A stretch of DNA of 64,000 nucleotides from Mediterranea massiliensis. Its GTDB lineage: Bacteria > Bacteroidota > Bacteroidia > Bacteroidales > Bacteroidaceae. The position numbers and the translations under genes are program-made. The DNA is taken from positions 342,282-406,281 of the forward strand of contig NZ_LT635839.1 in NCBI RefSeq assembly GCF_900128475.1. Direction: 5' to 3'. Under the pieces are notes generated by a model. That model did not search any database. It was not told where the DNA came from and saw only the letters and a list, made by a program, of their open reading frames with translations. Positions 7,962 to 16,443 of this stretch are shown here, one piece after another. Positions within the stretch are counted from its first letter, which is position 1. Each line of letters opens with the position of its first letter.

Positions 7962-8645
7962 ATGAGAAAGTATTTGGCAGAGATGATAGGCACGATGGTG
8001 CTTGTCTTGATGGGATGCGGCAGCGCCGTATTCGCAGGTAATGCAGCCGACACCGTAGGTGCCGGAGTAGGAACTTTGGGAGTAGCCCTGGCTTTCGGCT
8101 TGTCCGTAGTGGCCATGGCCTATACGATTGGAAGTATTTCGGGATGCCACATCAATCCTGCCATTACGCTGGGAGTGTGGATGTCGGGACGCATGAGTAG
8201 CCGGGATGCTTCGATGTACATGATTTTTCAGGTAGTGGGCGCCCTTATCGGTTCGTTCATACTGGCGTTGCTGGTGTCGTCGGGCGGATTCGACGGACCT
8301 ACAACCACCGGCTCCAATACGTTCGATCCGGGCGAGACGGGGCAGGCATTCATTGCCGAAGCCGTGTTTACCTTTATCTTTGTACTGGTAGTACTTGGCT
8401 CGACCGACGAAAAAGGCGGTGCGGGCAATCTGGCCGGCCTGGCCATTGGCTTGACGCTGGTGCTCATCCACATCGTCTGCATTCCCATTACAGGTACGTC
8501 GGTCAATCCGGCCCGAAGCATCGGTCCCGCTTTGCTCGAAGGCGGACAGGCACTTTCGCAGCTGTGGCTCTTCATCGTAGCTCCGTTTGTGGGTGCTGCG
8601 TGCAGCGCGCTGGTGTGGAAGTTCTTTGCGGCAGGCCGCAAGTAG
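7962..8645 (+). CDS. aqpZ: Aquaporin (MIP family water channel)
   Basis: A 227-aa inner-membrane channel of the major intrinsic protein family with six predicted helices and two NPA half-helices: HINPAITLG and SVNPARSIGPAL, the second carrying the selectivity-filter Arg. The short, compact form and the residues around the NPA boxes resemble AqpZ water channels more than the longer glycerol facilitators, though substrate selectivity is inferred. The ATG follows an A-rich stretch. The gene stands alone; the next gene converges from the other strand with only 3 nt between stop codons. Confidence 0.9.
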   Translation: MRKYLAEMIGTMVLVLMGCGSAVFAGNAADTVGAGVGTLGVALAFGLSVVAMAYTIGSISGCHINPAITLGVWMSGRMSSRDASMYMIFQVVGALIGSFILALLVSSGGFDGPTTTGSNTFDPGETGQAFIAEAVFTFIFVLVVLGSTDEKGGAGNLAGLAIGLTLVLIHIVCIPITGTSVNPARSIGPALLEGGQALSQLWLFIVAPFVGAACSALVWKFFAAGRK

Positions 8646-8648
8646 TCT

Positions 8649-9602
8649 TTATTTCCCGAAGAAATAGCGCGAAAGTCCCAACCGGTAAATAGCTTGTTCA
8701 ATGGCGAGGCTGCCGCCCACAGCGAGGGCGGTGGCTGTCGTCAGGAACAGCATGCCCGTAGGGTCGAAGGCCAGCAGGGGCAGGTAGCCCTTGACCAGCA
8801 TGGTGAAAATGGGCGAAAAGAGCAGGATGGCCAGCGTGTGGCGTCCGATGTACAGGCTGCCTTGGCGGAGACGGGGCGTCAGCAGGGGGTAGAAGCGGAG
8901 CAGCAGGCAGGCGGCCAGATAGGTGATGAGGACTCCGGCCAGCGTGCCGCGCGACAGGTTTTCGGGCACGGCGCACAGTAGGACGAGCGGCACGGCGGCC
9001 CAGAGTGACGGGCGGAAGAAGCGGTTCAGCAGTACGCCGCTTTGCGCCAGTATGCACCCGCCCAGGAAGTAGGCGGCGTTCTCGAAAGCCAGCAGGTGCA
9101 GACGTGCCAGCCCATAGAAACCGAGCCCGAGGAGGATGAAGCGGGTAAACGTCTGTCCCCGCACCAGGCGGAAGACGACGTAGTAGAGCAGGGCGCAGAG
9201 CATCAGCGTGTGCAGGTACCAGTAAGGACCCACGGGCGAGACGAAGAGCGCCTCGACCACGGCCGGCAGGCTCAGTTCCTCCAGCCCCTGGCGAACGGGC
9301 AACAGGCTGGAAGCCACCGCATAGCCCGTCTCCATCACGGCATAGGGGATGAAAATCCACAGATATTTCCGCAGGAACTGCCTGGCTGGCTTGCCGATGT
9401 GGGTCAGGTAGCCCGAGATGAGCAGGAAGACAGGCATGTGGAAGGTGTAGACCACCTGCTTGGCGTAGGGATACTTGTCGCCGATGTAGGCCAGGTGGAA
9501 GACTACCATCAGCAGGATGCAGACGCATTTCAGGTAGTCTATCTCGTCCATTCTGCCGGACGGGGTGCGTTCGTTTCCGAGGAACGGAGCCGTTGTCTTC
9601 AT
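8649..9602 (-). CDS. Acyltransferase family 3 membrane protein
   Basis: This 317-aa polytopic protein matches the acyltransferase-3 (OafA/NodX-like) fold. It has an N-terminal IDYLKCVCILLMVVFHL segment with the conserved His in helix 1, then about nine further hydrophobic helices (PVFLLISGYLTHIG, YWYLHTLMLCALLYYVV). Such enzymes transfer acyl groups to surface carbohydrates; some relatives are uncharacterised. The first 24 residues are soluble. A -7 element lies upstream. Its stop nearly touches that of aqpZ on the other strand. Confidence 0.8.
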   Translation of the reverse strand: MKTTAPFLGNERTPSGRMDEIDYLKCVCILLMVVFHLAYIGDKYPYAKQVVYTFHMPVFLLISGYLTHIGKPARQFLRKYLWIFIPYAVMETGYAVASSLLPVRQGLEELSLPAVVEALFVSPVGPYWYLHTLMLCALLYYVVFRLVRGQTFTRFILLGLGFYGLARLHLLAFENAAYFLGGCILAQSGVLLNRFFRPSLWAAVPLVLLCAVPENLSRGTLAGVLITYLAACLLLRFYPLLTPRLRQGSLYIGRHTLAILLFSPIFTMLVKGYLPLLAFDPTGMLFLTTATALAVGGSLAIEQAIYRLGLSRYFFGK

Positions 9603-9634
9603 GTGGGTGCGGGTTCTAAGGGGTTAGCTGGATG

Positions 9635-9642
9635 CAAAAGTA
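9635..9642 (-). promoter_or_regulatory. -7 promoter element of the acyltransferase gene
   Basis: TACTTTTG on the minus strand, 32 nt before the ATG at 9602. I see no good -33 TTG at the usual distance. Confidence 0.5.
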
Positions 9643-9700
9643 CACCATTTTGCCGCTCCCCGGAAACGATGGGGCGAGTTTAACAGTCGCCGTCGGCCGT

Positions 9701-10150
9701 TCAGCGGCGTTCGGCCATCAGCGCGGGGGCTTCCGTTGCCTGGCGGCAGGCTACGGGTACGTTGTCTTTGTCCAGCTCGTAGATGGTCTGCTTTACGTCT
9801 TTGTTGTAGCTCTGGTCTGCTTCGTTCCAGAGGGCGTAGCTCATCACCACTTCACCGACCTCGTAGCGGTAGGTCATCTGGAAGTAGGGGACCCACTTGT
9901 CTGCCGTGCCGTCCCATTTGGTGGCCGTCTTGCTGACGAGGCGGTTCTGGTCGTCGTAGGCAAACTCGTAGTGCAGGTGGTTGTACAGATAGTTGCCGTC
10001 CTGCTTGTAGATGGTCTTCGATACGACGAGGTTGTTCTTCACTTCTTCGTTGGTGATGAAGTTCTCCTGTGCCAGGGCTTGGGTGTTGAGGATACTTACC
10101 AGGGTGAGGGCGGCGAATGCCAATGCTTTGAATACGTTCATAGTTTTCAT
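9701..10150 (-). CDS. Secreted DUF3836 family protein
   Basis: A 149-aa exported protein with a signal peptide (MKTMNVFKALAFAALTLVS, cleavage probably after QALA) and the Tyr/Trp-rich body typical of DUF3836: YLYNHLHYEFAYDDQNRL, TKWDGTADKWVPYFQMTY. Family members are small, Bacteroides-restricted and of unknown function; the repeated YxYDxxNR motifs resemble RHS/YD-like strands. No operon partner; the gene diverges from the methyltransferase across a 700-bp repeat-rich gap. Confidence 0.8.
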   Translation of the reverse strand: MKTMNVFKALAFAALTLVSILNTQALAQENFITNEEVKNNLVVSKTIYKQDGNYLYNHLHYEFAYDDQNRLVSKTATKWDGTADKWVPYFQMTYRYEVGEVVMSYALWNEADQSYNKDVKQTIYELDKDNVPVACRQATEAPALMAERR

Positions 10151-10425
10151 AATGTTGTTCTTTTAAAGGGTTCTTGTTTTCAATGTTCGTTCTATTGGTT
10201 AGACGTTGTCCGCGGAAGGAAAAGTTGCACCGTCGGGCTTCTTTTTTTCTGGGGCGTCCATCCGCCTATAGATATTCAAATGCCGTGCCAAAACTATAAA
10301 CAATTGAAAATCAGTGTTTATTGTATTGCCGCCCGTGTCCGATATCGAACAGGTGTCCGCTTTTGGCGGACACTTTGGGGCGGTTTCTGTCCGTCGGGCG
10401 GCATTGCCTTGCCCCAAATGCGCCG

Positions 10426-10535
10426 ATGTTCCGCCTCCGAACAAAGTATGTTTTCCCTCCGAAGAAGCAATGTTTCGGGGCAAAGAAAGCAATGTTTTCC
10501 AGTGAGGAAAGCCATGCTTTTCCTGCGGTGGGGCG
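10426..10535. repeat. 22-bp-period repeat array, five units
   Basis: Units start at 10426, 10448, 10470, 10492 and 10514 and each opens with ATGTT or ATGCTTTTCC. The best conserved core is ATGTTTTCC, followed by a variable half often ending in AAAGCA or AAGCA. Just upstream, GTGTCCGC and GCGGACAC form a short perfect hairpin (about 10348-10370). No gene is visible in 10151-10859; this array and the next fill much of it. Confidence 0.85.
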
Positions 10536-10554
10536 GTGGAGGCTGCCGGAGGCT

Positions 10555-10715
10555 TCCCGACGGGCCCCTGCGACACGGTGCTTCGTGAGGGTGCGACACA
10601 GTGCTTCCTGAGGGTGTCACGAAGCACTTCCTGAGGGGGTGACGAAGCACTTCGTCAGAGGGTCAGGAAGCACTGCATGGGAACGTCGCGGAGCACTGCG
10701 GCGCGGAGGCTGCCC
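10555..10715. repeat. 23-bp-period repeat array, seven units
   Basis: Seven 23-bp units run from 10555 to 10715. The first is weak; clear starts are 10578, 10601, 10624, 10647, 10670 and 10693. Units open with GTGCTTC or its near-complement GCACTTC/GCACTGC and contain TGAGGGTG and ACGAA blocks, so neighbouring units can pair. The same unit type recurs at 22702-22816. Confidence 0.85.
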
Positions 10716-10859
10716 GGAAGCGTTCTTCGGGCACGCGCATGTCTTAAATCTCCTTAACAAACGGCCTGTAAATCACTTTTTATTTGTTATTTTGCACCAA
10801 ATTTAGGTGTGCTGTGTCCCGGCTGTTCGCGGATGCGCCGCCTTAGGCCGGAATTGTCG

Positions 10860-11762
10860 ATGAATACACTCACTATAAAAACCTGTCCGTTGTGTGGCGG
10901 AACCCATCTGGAGCGAACGCTGACGTGCGTGGACCATTATGCCACGGGTGAGGCGTTCCACCTGTGCCGTTGTGCCGACTGCGGCTTCCTGTTCACCCAG
11001 GACTTCCCCGTGGAGGCGGAGATAGGCCGCTACTACGAGACGCCCGACTACATCTCGCATTCGGATACCCGCAAGGGGCTGATGAACCGGGTGTACCACT
11101 GGGTGCGCCGCTACATGCTGAAGCGCAAGGCACGGCTGGTGAGCAGCGAGGCACACCGCCGCGAAGGCCGCCTGCTGGACATCGGGACGGGGACGGGCTA
11201 CTTTGCCGACACCATGCAGCGGCTGGGCTGGCAGGTGGAGGCGGTGGAGAAGAGTGCCCCCGCCCGTGAGTTTGCCCTCGCCCACTTCGGCCTGCAGGTA
11301 CGCCCCGACACGGAGCTGGGCAGCTATGCCGACGACAGCTTCGACGTCATTACCCTGTGGCACGTGATGGAGCATCTGGAGCATCTGAACGAGACGTGGG
11401 AGACGCTGCGCCGCCTGCTCACCGACAAGGGTGTGCTCATCGTGGCCGTGCCCAACTGCTCGTCCTACGACGCCCGCAAGTATGGTGCCTACTGGGCCGC
11501 CTACGATGTGCCCCGCCACCTGTGGCACTTCACGCCCGCCACCATGCAGCAGCTGGCCTCGAAGCACGGCTTCATCCTGTCGGCCCGCTACCCCATGCCG
11601 TTCGATGCCTTCTACGTGTCGATGCTCACCGAGCGCCACATGCGCCGTTCGTGCCCCTTCGTGCGCGGCCTGCTGACGGGCACACTGGCCTGGCTGAGCT
11701 CGCTGGTGCGCAAGGACCGCAGCAGTTCCATGATTTACGTATTCAGAAAGAAGAAATTATGA
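10860..11762 (+). CDS. Class I SAM-dependent methyltransferase with zinc-ribbon N-terminus
   Basis: The 300-aa product begins with a CPLCGG...CADCGF zinc-ribbon-like segment (residues 8-40), then a Rossmann methyltransferase domain with motif I LLDIGTGTGYFADTM near residue 105 and the acidic motif FDVITLWHVMEHLEH. This layout resembles methyltransferases acting on sugars or lipids, but the substrate is unknown. I chose ATG 10860 over an in-frame start at 10809 because the zinc ribbon begins right after it. It overlaps ftsX by 4 nt (ATGA), so it heads the ftsX-uppP-truB-queA run. Confidence 0.8.
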   Translation: MNTLTIKTCPLCGGTHLERTLTCVDHYATGEAFHLCRCADCGFLFTQDFPVEAEIGRYYETPDYISHSDTRKGLMNRVYHWVRRYMLKRKARLVSSEAHRREGRLLDIGTGTGYFADTMQRLGWQVEAVEKSAPAREFALAHFGLQVRPDTELGSYADDSFDVITLWHVMEHLEHLNETWETLRRLLTDKGVLIVAVPNCSSYDARKYGAYWAAYDVPRHLWHFTPATMQQLASKHGFILSARYPMPFDAFYVSMLTERHMRRSCPFVRGLLTGTLAWLSSLVRKDRSSSMIYVFRKKKL

Positions 11763-12640
11763 AATCCAGACCCACCTCTCCCCAGTCGCCGTTGTTCGAC
11801 ATGCAGTTCGTCACCTCGTGCATCAGCACCACGCTGGTGTTGCTGCTGCTGGGCCTGGTCGTGTTCTTCGTGCTGGCCGCCCGCAACCTGTCGGTGTATG
11901 TCAAGGAGAACATCAACTTCTCCATCGTCATCAGCGACGACATGAAGGAGCGCGACATCCTGCGCCTGCAGAAGAGCCTGAACGGTGAGCCGTTCGTGAA
12001 GAGCACCGAATACATCTCCAAGAAGCAGGCCCTTGAGGAACAGACCGAGGCGATGGGTACCGACCCGCAGGAGTTTCTGGGCTACAACCCCTTCTCAGCC
12101 TCCATCGAGGTGAAGCTGAAGTCCGACTACGCCAACGCGGACAGCATCGCCAAAATCGAGAAGCAGATACGGAAGAACACCGATATACAGGACGTGCTCT
12201 ACCAGAAGGAGCTGGTAGACGCGGTGAACGACAACATCCGCAAGATCAGCCTCCTGCTGCTGGGGCTTGCGGTGATACTGGCCATGATATCGTTTGCGCT
12301 GATCAACAACATGATACGCCTGAGCATCTACTCCAAGCGCTTCCTGATACACACCATGAAGCTGGTGGGGGCGAGCTGGAGTTTCATCCGCCGTCCGTTC
12401 CTGCGCCGCAACTTCTGGATAGGGGTACTCGCGGCCGGCCTGGCCGACGGGCTGTTGTGGGCGGCGGCCACCTGGCTGGTGGAGCAGGAACCCGAACTGA
12501 TCAAGGTCATCACGCCCGAAGTCATGCTGCTGGTGTCGGTGGCTGTGCTGGCGTTCGGCGTGCTCATCACGTGGCTCTGTGCCTTCTTTTCGGTCAACAA
12601 GTATCTGCGCATGAAGGCCGGTGCGCTTTATCGGATTTGA
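11759..12640 (+). CDS. ftsX: Cell division protein FtsX
   Basis: FtsX is the permease-like subunit that, with FtsE, couples the divisome to peptidoglycan hydrolases. The 293-aa protein has one N-terminal transmembrane helix (TTLVLLLLGLVVFFVLAA), a large periplasmic loop with an FtsX extracellular domain (VIISDDMKERDI-type start), and three C-terminal helices in the FtsX fold (LLLGLAVILAMISFALINN; KLVGASWSFIRRPF). No ftsE is adjacent, which is usual in Bacteroidetes. Its start overlaps the methyltransferase stop. Confidence 0.93.
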   Translation: MKSRPTSPQSPLFDMQFVTSCISTTLVLLLLGLVVFFVLAARNLSVYVKENINFSIVISDDMKERDILRLQKSLNGEPFVKSTEYISKKQALEEQTEAMGTDPQEFLGYNPFSASIEVKLKSDYANADSIAKIEKQIRKNTDIQDVLYQKELVDAVNDNIRKISLLLLGLAVILAMISFALINNMIRLSIYSKRFLIHTMKLVGASWSFIRRPFLRRNFWIGVLAAGLADGLLWAAATWLVEQEPELIKVITPEVMLLVSVAVLAFGVLITWLCAFFSVNKYLRMKAGALYRI

Positions 12641-12677
12641 CACAGGTTGGACAATAAAAACAATTGAATATAGAGAT

Positions 12678-12923
12678 ATGGATAAGAAAAAGTTTGCTTT
12701 CGACAAGACCAATTTCATTCTGCTGGCCGTGGGTATGCTGGTGGTCATCATCGGCTTTGTGCTGATGACGGGCCCTTCATCCACGCCGACGCACTTCGAG
12801 CCCGATATCTTCAGTGTGCGCCGCATCAAGGTAGCTCCTGTAGTGTGCCTGGTGGGCTTCCTGTTCATGATTTATGGCGTGTTGCGTCGCCCCAAGGATG
12901 AAAATGTTTCAGAAGAAGAATAA
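12678..12923 (+). CDS. DUF3098 small membrane protein
   Basis: An 81-aa protein with two hydrophobic helices (FILLAVGMLVVIIGFVLM and VAPVVCLVGFLFMIYGVL) joined by a short loop with PDIFSVRRI, matching DUF3098. It typically sits between ftsX and uppP in Bacteroidetes, as here. Function unknown; the context suggests a role in envelope biogenesis. The start at 12678 is preferred because the hydrophilic MDKKKFAFDKTNF leader is family-typical. Confidence 0.85.
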   Translation: MDKKKFAFDKTNFILLAVGMLVVIIGFVLMTGPSSTPTHFEPDIFSVRRIKVAPVVCLVGFLFMIYGVLRRPKDENVSEEE

Positions 12924-12946
12924 CATAAATTGAATAGATAAACAAT

Positions 12947-13801
12947 ATGGGTGATTTGACTACATGGGAGGCAATAATTATTGCTGTAGTGGAAGGATTG
13001 ACGGAATTTTTGCCTGTTTCTTCTACTGGACATATGATTATAACACAGAATATGTTGGGAGTGGAGAGCACAGAGTTTGTGAAGGCTTTTACTGTAATTA
13101 TACAATTTGGCGCCATTCTTTCGGTCGTATGTTTGTATTGGAAGCGTTTCTTTCGTCTGAACCATACGCCTGCTCCGCAAGGTGCGTCTTCTCTACAACG
13201 CTTTCTGCATAAATTTGATTTTTATTGGAAGTTACTTGTAGCTTTTATACCGGCTGCTGTTTTAGGTTTTCTGTTCAGTGACAAAATAGATGCGATGCTT
13301 GAAAGTGTGGTAGTTGTAGCTGTAATGCTTGTGATAGGGGGCATTTTCATGCTATTTTGTGACCGTATCTTCTCCAAGGGCAGTGAGAAGACGGAAGTGA
13401 CGGAAAAGCGAGCCTTCTTTATCGGTTTGTTTCAGTGTATAGCGATGATACCCGGAGTTTCTCGTTCTATGGCTACGATTGTAGGTGGTATGTCCCAAAA
13501 GCTGACGCGTAAAGATGCAGCAGAGTTTTCGTTTTTTTTGGCTGTCCCTACAATGTTTGCGGCAACGGCTTATAAAGTCTTGAAATTGTTTTTGGATGGA
13601 GGAACCGAGATTCTGGTCAATAATTTGTCTGCTTTGCTTATAGGTAACGTGGTTGCATTTATAGTCGCATTATTGGCTATCAAATTCTTTATCAGTTTTG
13701 TTACCAAATATGGATTCAAAGCTTTTGGCTGGTATCGGATTATTGTAGGAGGATTGATCATAATTATGTTGCTGTGTGGACACTCGCTGGAGGTCTTATA
13801 A
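12947..13801 (+). CDS. uppP: Undecaprenyl-diphosphatase
   Basis: UppP/BacA recycles the undecaprenyl lipid carrier for peptidoglycan and surface glycans by removing a phosphate at the membrane. The 284-aa polytopic protein has both active-site motifs: [16 protein letters not shown] near residue 16 and [10 protein letters not shown] near residue 170. Its base composition is clearly richer in A and T than ftsX, truB and queA around it, although gene order is the normal Bacteroidetes one. Confidence 0.96.
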   Translation: MGDLTTWEAIIIAVVEGLTEFLPVSSTGHMIITQNMLGVESTEFVKAFTVIIQFGAILSVVCLYWKRFFRLNHTPAPQGASSLQRFLHKFDFYWKLLVAFIPAAVLGFLFSDKIDAMLESVVVVAVMLVIGGIFMLFCDRIFSKGSEKTEVTEKRAFFIGLFQCIAMIPGVSRSMATIVGGMSQKLTRKDAAEFSFFLAVPTMFAATAYKVLKLFLDGGTEILVNNLSALLIGNVVAFIVALLAIKFFISFVTKYGFKAFGWYRIIVGGLIIIMLLCGHSLEVL

Positions 13802-13807
13802 AGATAG

Positions 13808-14518
13808 ATGATGAATTTTAAGAAAGGAGAAGTCTTATACCTGAACAAGCCGTTGGGCTGGACATCGTTCAAGGTAGTGGGCCACGTGCGCTACCACATC
13901 TGCCGGCGGCTGGGCGTGAAGAAGTTGAAAGTGGGCCATGCCGGCACGCTCGACCCCCTGGCTACGGGCGTCATGATTGTGTGCACAGGTAAGGCAACGA
14001 AGCGGATAGAAGAGTTTCAGTATCACACGAAGGAGTACATCGCCACCATCCGGCTGGGCGCTACAACCCCTTCCTACGACCTGGAGCACGAGATAGATGC
14101 CGTCTATCCCACGGAGCACATCACCCGCGAGCTGGTGGAGGAGACGCTGAAACGTTTTGTCGGCGAGATACAGCAGGTACCCCCTGCCTTCTCAGCCTGC
14201 ATGGTGAACGGCAAGCGCGCCTACGACCTGGCACGCAAGGGCGAGGACGTGGAGCTGAAGCCCAAGCTGCTGGTCATCGACGAGATAGAGCTGCTGGAGT
14301 GCAACCTGCCCGAGATAAAGGTGCGCGTGGTGTGCAGCAAGGGTACCTACATCCGGGCCCTGGCCCGCGACATCGGCGAGGCGCTGGACAGCGGTGCCCA
14401 TCTGACGGCCCTGGAGCGTACACGCGTGGGCGACGTCTGCATAGAGGACTGCCTCAATCCGCTGGACTTCAGGGAGTGGATCGACGCGCAGGAGATAGAG
14501 ACGGAAGAAGAACAATAA
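13808..14518 (+). CDS. truB: tRNA pseudouridine-55 synthase
   Basis: TruB makes pseudouridine 55 in the T loop of tRNAs. The 236-aa product contains the catalytic Asp in GHAGTLDPLATGVMIV (near residue 43) and the KPLGWTSF block close to the N-terminus. It begins 6 nt after the uppP stop, in a tight operon. Two adjacent ATG codons are both possible starts. Confidence 0.96.
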   Translation: MMNFKKGEVLYLNKPLGWTSFKVVGHVRYHICRRLGVKKLKVGHAGTLDPLATGVMIVCTGKATKRIEEFQYHTKEYIATIRLGATTPSYDLEHEIDAVYPTEHITRELVEETLKRFVGEIQQVPPAFSACMVNGKRAYDLARKGEDVELKPKLLVIDEIELLECNLPEIKVRVVCSKGTYIRALARDIGEALDSGAHLTALERTRVGDVCIEDCLNPLDFREWIDAQEIETEEEQ

Positions 14519-14548
14519 AAACAACCTATATAAAAAGAAAGGAAAGAT

Positions 14549-15607
14549 ATGAAACTGTCGCAATTCAAATTCAAGCTTCCTGAAGAGAGGATAGCTCTGC
14601 ATCCCACCAAGTACAGGGATGAGTCGCGCCTGATGGTGCTGCACCGCAAGACAGGGGAGATAGAACATCGGGTGTTCAAGGAAATACTGGACTATTTCGA
14701 CGACAAGGATGTGTTTGTCTTCAACGACACCAAGGTTTTTCCCGCCCGCCTGTATGGCAACAAGGAGAAAACCGGTGCCCGCATCGAGGTGTTCCTGCTG
14801 CGCGAGCTGAATGAAGAACTGCGCTTGTGGGACGTGCTCGTCGACCCTGCCCGCAAGATACGTATCGGCAACAAGCTCTACTTCGGCGACGACGACTCGA
14901 TGGTGGCCGAAGTCATCGACAACACCACTTCGCGCGGACGTACGCTGCGTTTCCTCTACGACGGTCCGCACGATGAATTCAAGAAGGCCCTCTATGCCCT
15001 GGGCGAGACGCCGCTGCCCCACAGCATCATCAACCGCCCCGTAGAGCCCGAGGATGCCGAACGCTTCCAGTCCATCTTTGCCCGCCACGAAGGTGCCGTA
15101 ACGGCTCCTACGGCCAACCTGCACTTCAGCCGCGAGCTGATGAAGCGCATGGAGATCAAGGGTATCGACTTTGCGTTCATCACCCTGCATGCCGGCCTGG
15201 GCAACTTCCGTGAAATCGACGTGGAAGACCTGACGAAGCACAAGACCGACTCCGAGCAGATGATTGTGGACCAGGAAGCCGTCAACATCGTCAACCGTGC
15301 CAAGGACCTGAACAAGCAGGTATGCGCGGTAGGTACGACGGTGATGCGTGCCATCGAGAGCACCGTCAGCACCGACGGCCATCTGAAGACCTACGACGGC
15401 TGGACGAACAAGTTCATCTTCCCGCCCTACGACTTCACCGTGGCCAATGCGATGGTGTCCAACTTCCACATGCCGCTCTCCACGCTGCTGATGATTGTGG
15501 CCGCTTTCGGCGGATACGAGCAGGTGATGAACGCCTACGACGTGGCTCTGAAGGAAGGCTACCGCTTCGGTACCTATGGCGATGCCATGCTGATTACGGA
15601 TAAGTAA
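14549..15607 (+). CDS. queA: S-adenosylmethionine:tRNA ribosyltransferase-isomerase
   Basis: QueA transfers and isomerises the ribose of SAM onto preQ1 in tRNA, giving epoxyqueuosine. The 352-aa protein shows family blocks [10 protein letters not shown] at the start, [31 protein letters not shown] and the C-terminal [20 protein letters not shown]. It follows truB by 30 nt with an AAGGAAAG ribosome site. Confidence 0.97.
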   Translation: MKLSQFKFKLPEERIALHPTKYRDESRLMVLHRKTGEIEHRVFKEILDYFDDKDVFVFNDTKVFPARLYGNKEKTGARIEVFLLRELNEELRLWDVLVDPARKIRIGNKLYFGDDDSMVAEVIDNTTSRGRTLRFLYDGPHDEFKKALYALGETPLPHSIINRPVEPEDAERFQSIFARHEGAVTAPTANLHFSRELMKRMEIKGIDFAFITLHAGLGNFREIDVEDLTKHKTDSEQMIVDQEAVNIVNRAKDLNKQVCAVGTTVMRAIESTVSTDGHLKTYDGWTNKFIFPPYDFTVANAMVSNFHMPLSTLLMIVAAFGGYEQVMNAYDVALKEGYRFGTYGDAMLITDK

Positions 15608-15611
15608 ACTG

Positions 15612-15745
15612 ATCTAATGAAGAACGAAGAATGAAGAATGAAGAATTCTCAGAGAAAGAGTTTGTGAGCGAAGAAATAGATAACCCTATGGCCTCTGCAT
15701 CGCAAGGAAATGCTTCATCATTCTTCATTCTTCATACTTCATTTG
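15612..15745. repeat. GAAGAATGAA short repeats facing inverted copies
   Basis: Tandem GAAGAATGAA-type copies (15612-15650) face the inverted ATTCTTCATTC copies (about 15718-15742), so the transcript can fold into a long hairpin between queA and folK. The insert is read through by the folK frame, which blurs the start. Confidence 0.65.
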
Positions 15746-16170
15746 TGTACTTTTTAGGGTTGGGTACCAACCTCGGCAACAAGGAGCAGAACCTCCGCGA
15801 TGCCGTGCAGAAGATAGAAGAGCGGATAGGGAGAGTCACCTCCCTGTCCGCTTTTTATGCAACGGCCCCTTGGGGCTTCAATTCGGCCAACAGCTTCCTG
15901 AACGCCGCCTGCCGGGTCGAGACGCCGCTGTCTCCCTTGCAGGTATTGGATGCTACCCAGGCCATCGAGCGCGAGCTGGGGCGCACGGCCAAGTCGGCGG
16001 ACGGCGTGTATCACGACCGCATCATCGACATCGACCTGCTGCTCTGCTTCACCTCCGAAGGGGAGCCTGTCACCCTGAACCACCCCCGCCTGACGCTGCC
16101 CCATCCGCTGATGCACCTGCGCGATTTTGTGATGCAGCCGCTGGCCGAAATAGCTCCCGAGGTCGTATAA
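15745..16170 (+). CDS. folK: 2-amino-4-hydroxy-6-hydroxymethyldihydropteridine diphosphokinase
   Basis: FolK pyrophosphorylates hydroxymethyl-dihydropterin in folate synthesis. Family motifs: LGLGTNLGNKEQNL at the N-terminus, FYATAPWGF, and the catalytic DRIIDIDLLL, with LTLPHPLMHLRDFV near the end. The core begins right after a GTG at 15745, giving 141 aa. An in-frame ATG at 15631 would add 38 residues encoded by the repeat insert and resembling no FolK, so I prefer the GTG; an ATG at 15688 is a third option. It is the last gene of the ftsX-queA run. Confidence 0.88.
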   Translation: MYFLGLGTNLGNKEQNLRDAVQKIEERIGRVTSLSAFYATAPWGFNSANSFLNAACRVETPLSPLQVLDATQAIERELGRTAKSADGVYHDRIIDIDLLLCFTSEGEPVTLNHPRLTLPHPLMHLRDFVMQPLAEIAPEVV

Positions 16171-16272
16171 TTCGGTACGGACGACCGTTCTTCGTGGCAA
16201 AGTTCGGAGGAGAGAATCGGCTGCTGAAGGAAAAATATCGTTAAAGAATGGCCGCCGAACGGGATTTCTTCG

Positions 16273-16280
16273 TATCTTTG
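16273..16280 (+). promoter_or_regulatory. -7 promoter element of metK
   Basis: TATCTTTG directly before the riboswitch-like region, so the transcript should start at about 16287. The -33 element is weak. Confidence 0.6.
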
Positions 16281-16290
16281 CGCCCGAAAT

Positions 16291-16345
16291 AACCATGTGG
16301 AAAGATTTGAGTAGCTTGCAACCACAGAAAAAAATGCTAAAACAC
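16291..16345 (+). promoter_or_regulatory. SAM-II-like riboswitch upstream of metK
   Basis: A TGTGG/CCACA stem (16296-16300 with 16322-16326) encloses GATTTGAGTAGCTTGCAA, and the 3' side carries AAAAAATGCTAAAAC (about 16329-16343). This order of a GATTT start, TTGCAA before the closing strand and a downstream A-rich ATGCTAAA matches the SAM-II (metA motif) H-type pseudoknot. It begins a few nt from the predicted transcript start, as SAM-II aptamers do, and precedes SAM synthetase. The match was made by eye against the remembered consensus; the ATG is about 100 nt downstream. Confidence 0.7.
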
Positions 16346-16443
16346 ATACTTTTCTGAAACGTACGGCCTTGTGCGCCGATACTTCTACTCGCTGAACTTT
16401 CCCATTCAAACTTTGTTTTATTAATTACTTAATCGTTATTGAA

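Noticed and set aside
13570..13872. Minus-strand frame across the uppP-truB junction
   Set aside because: Antisense to two certain genes, with no motif or ribosome site.
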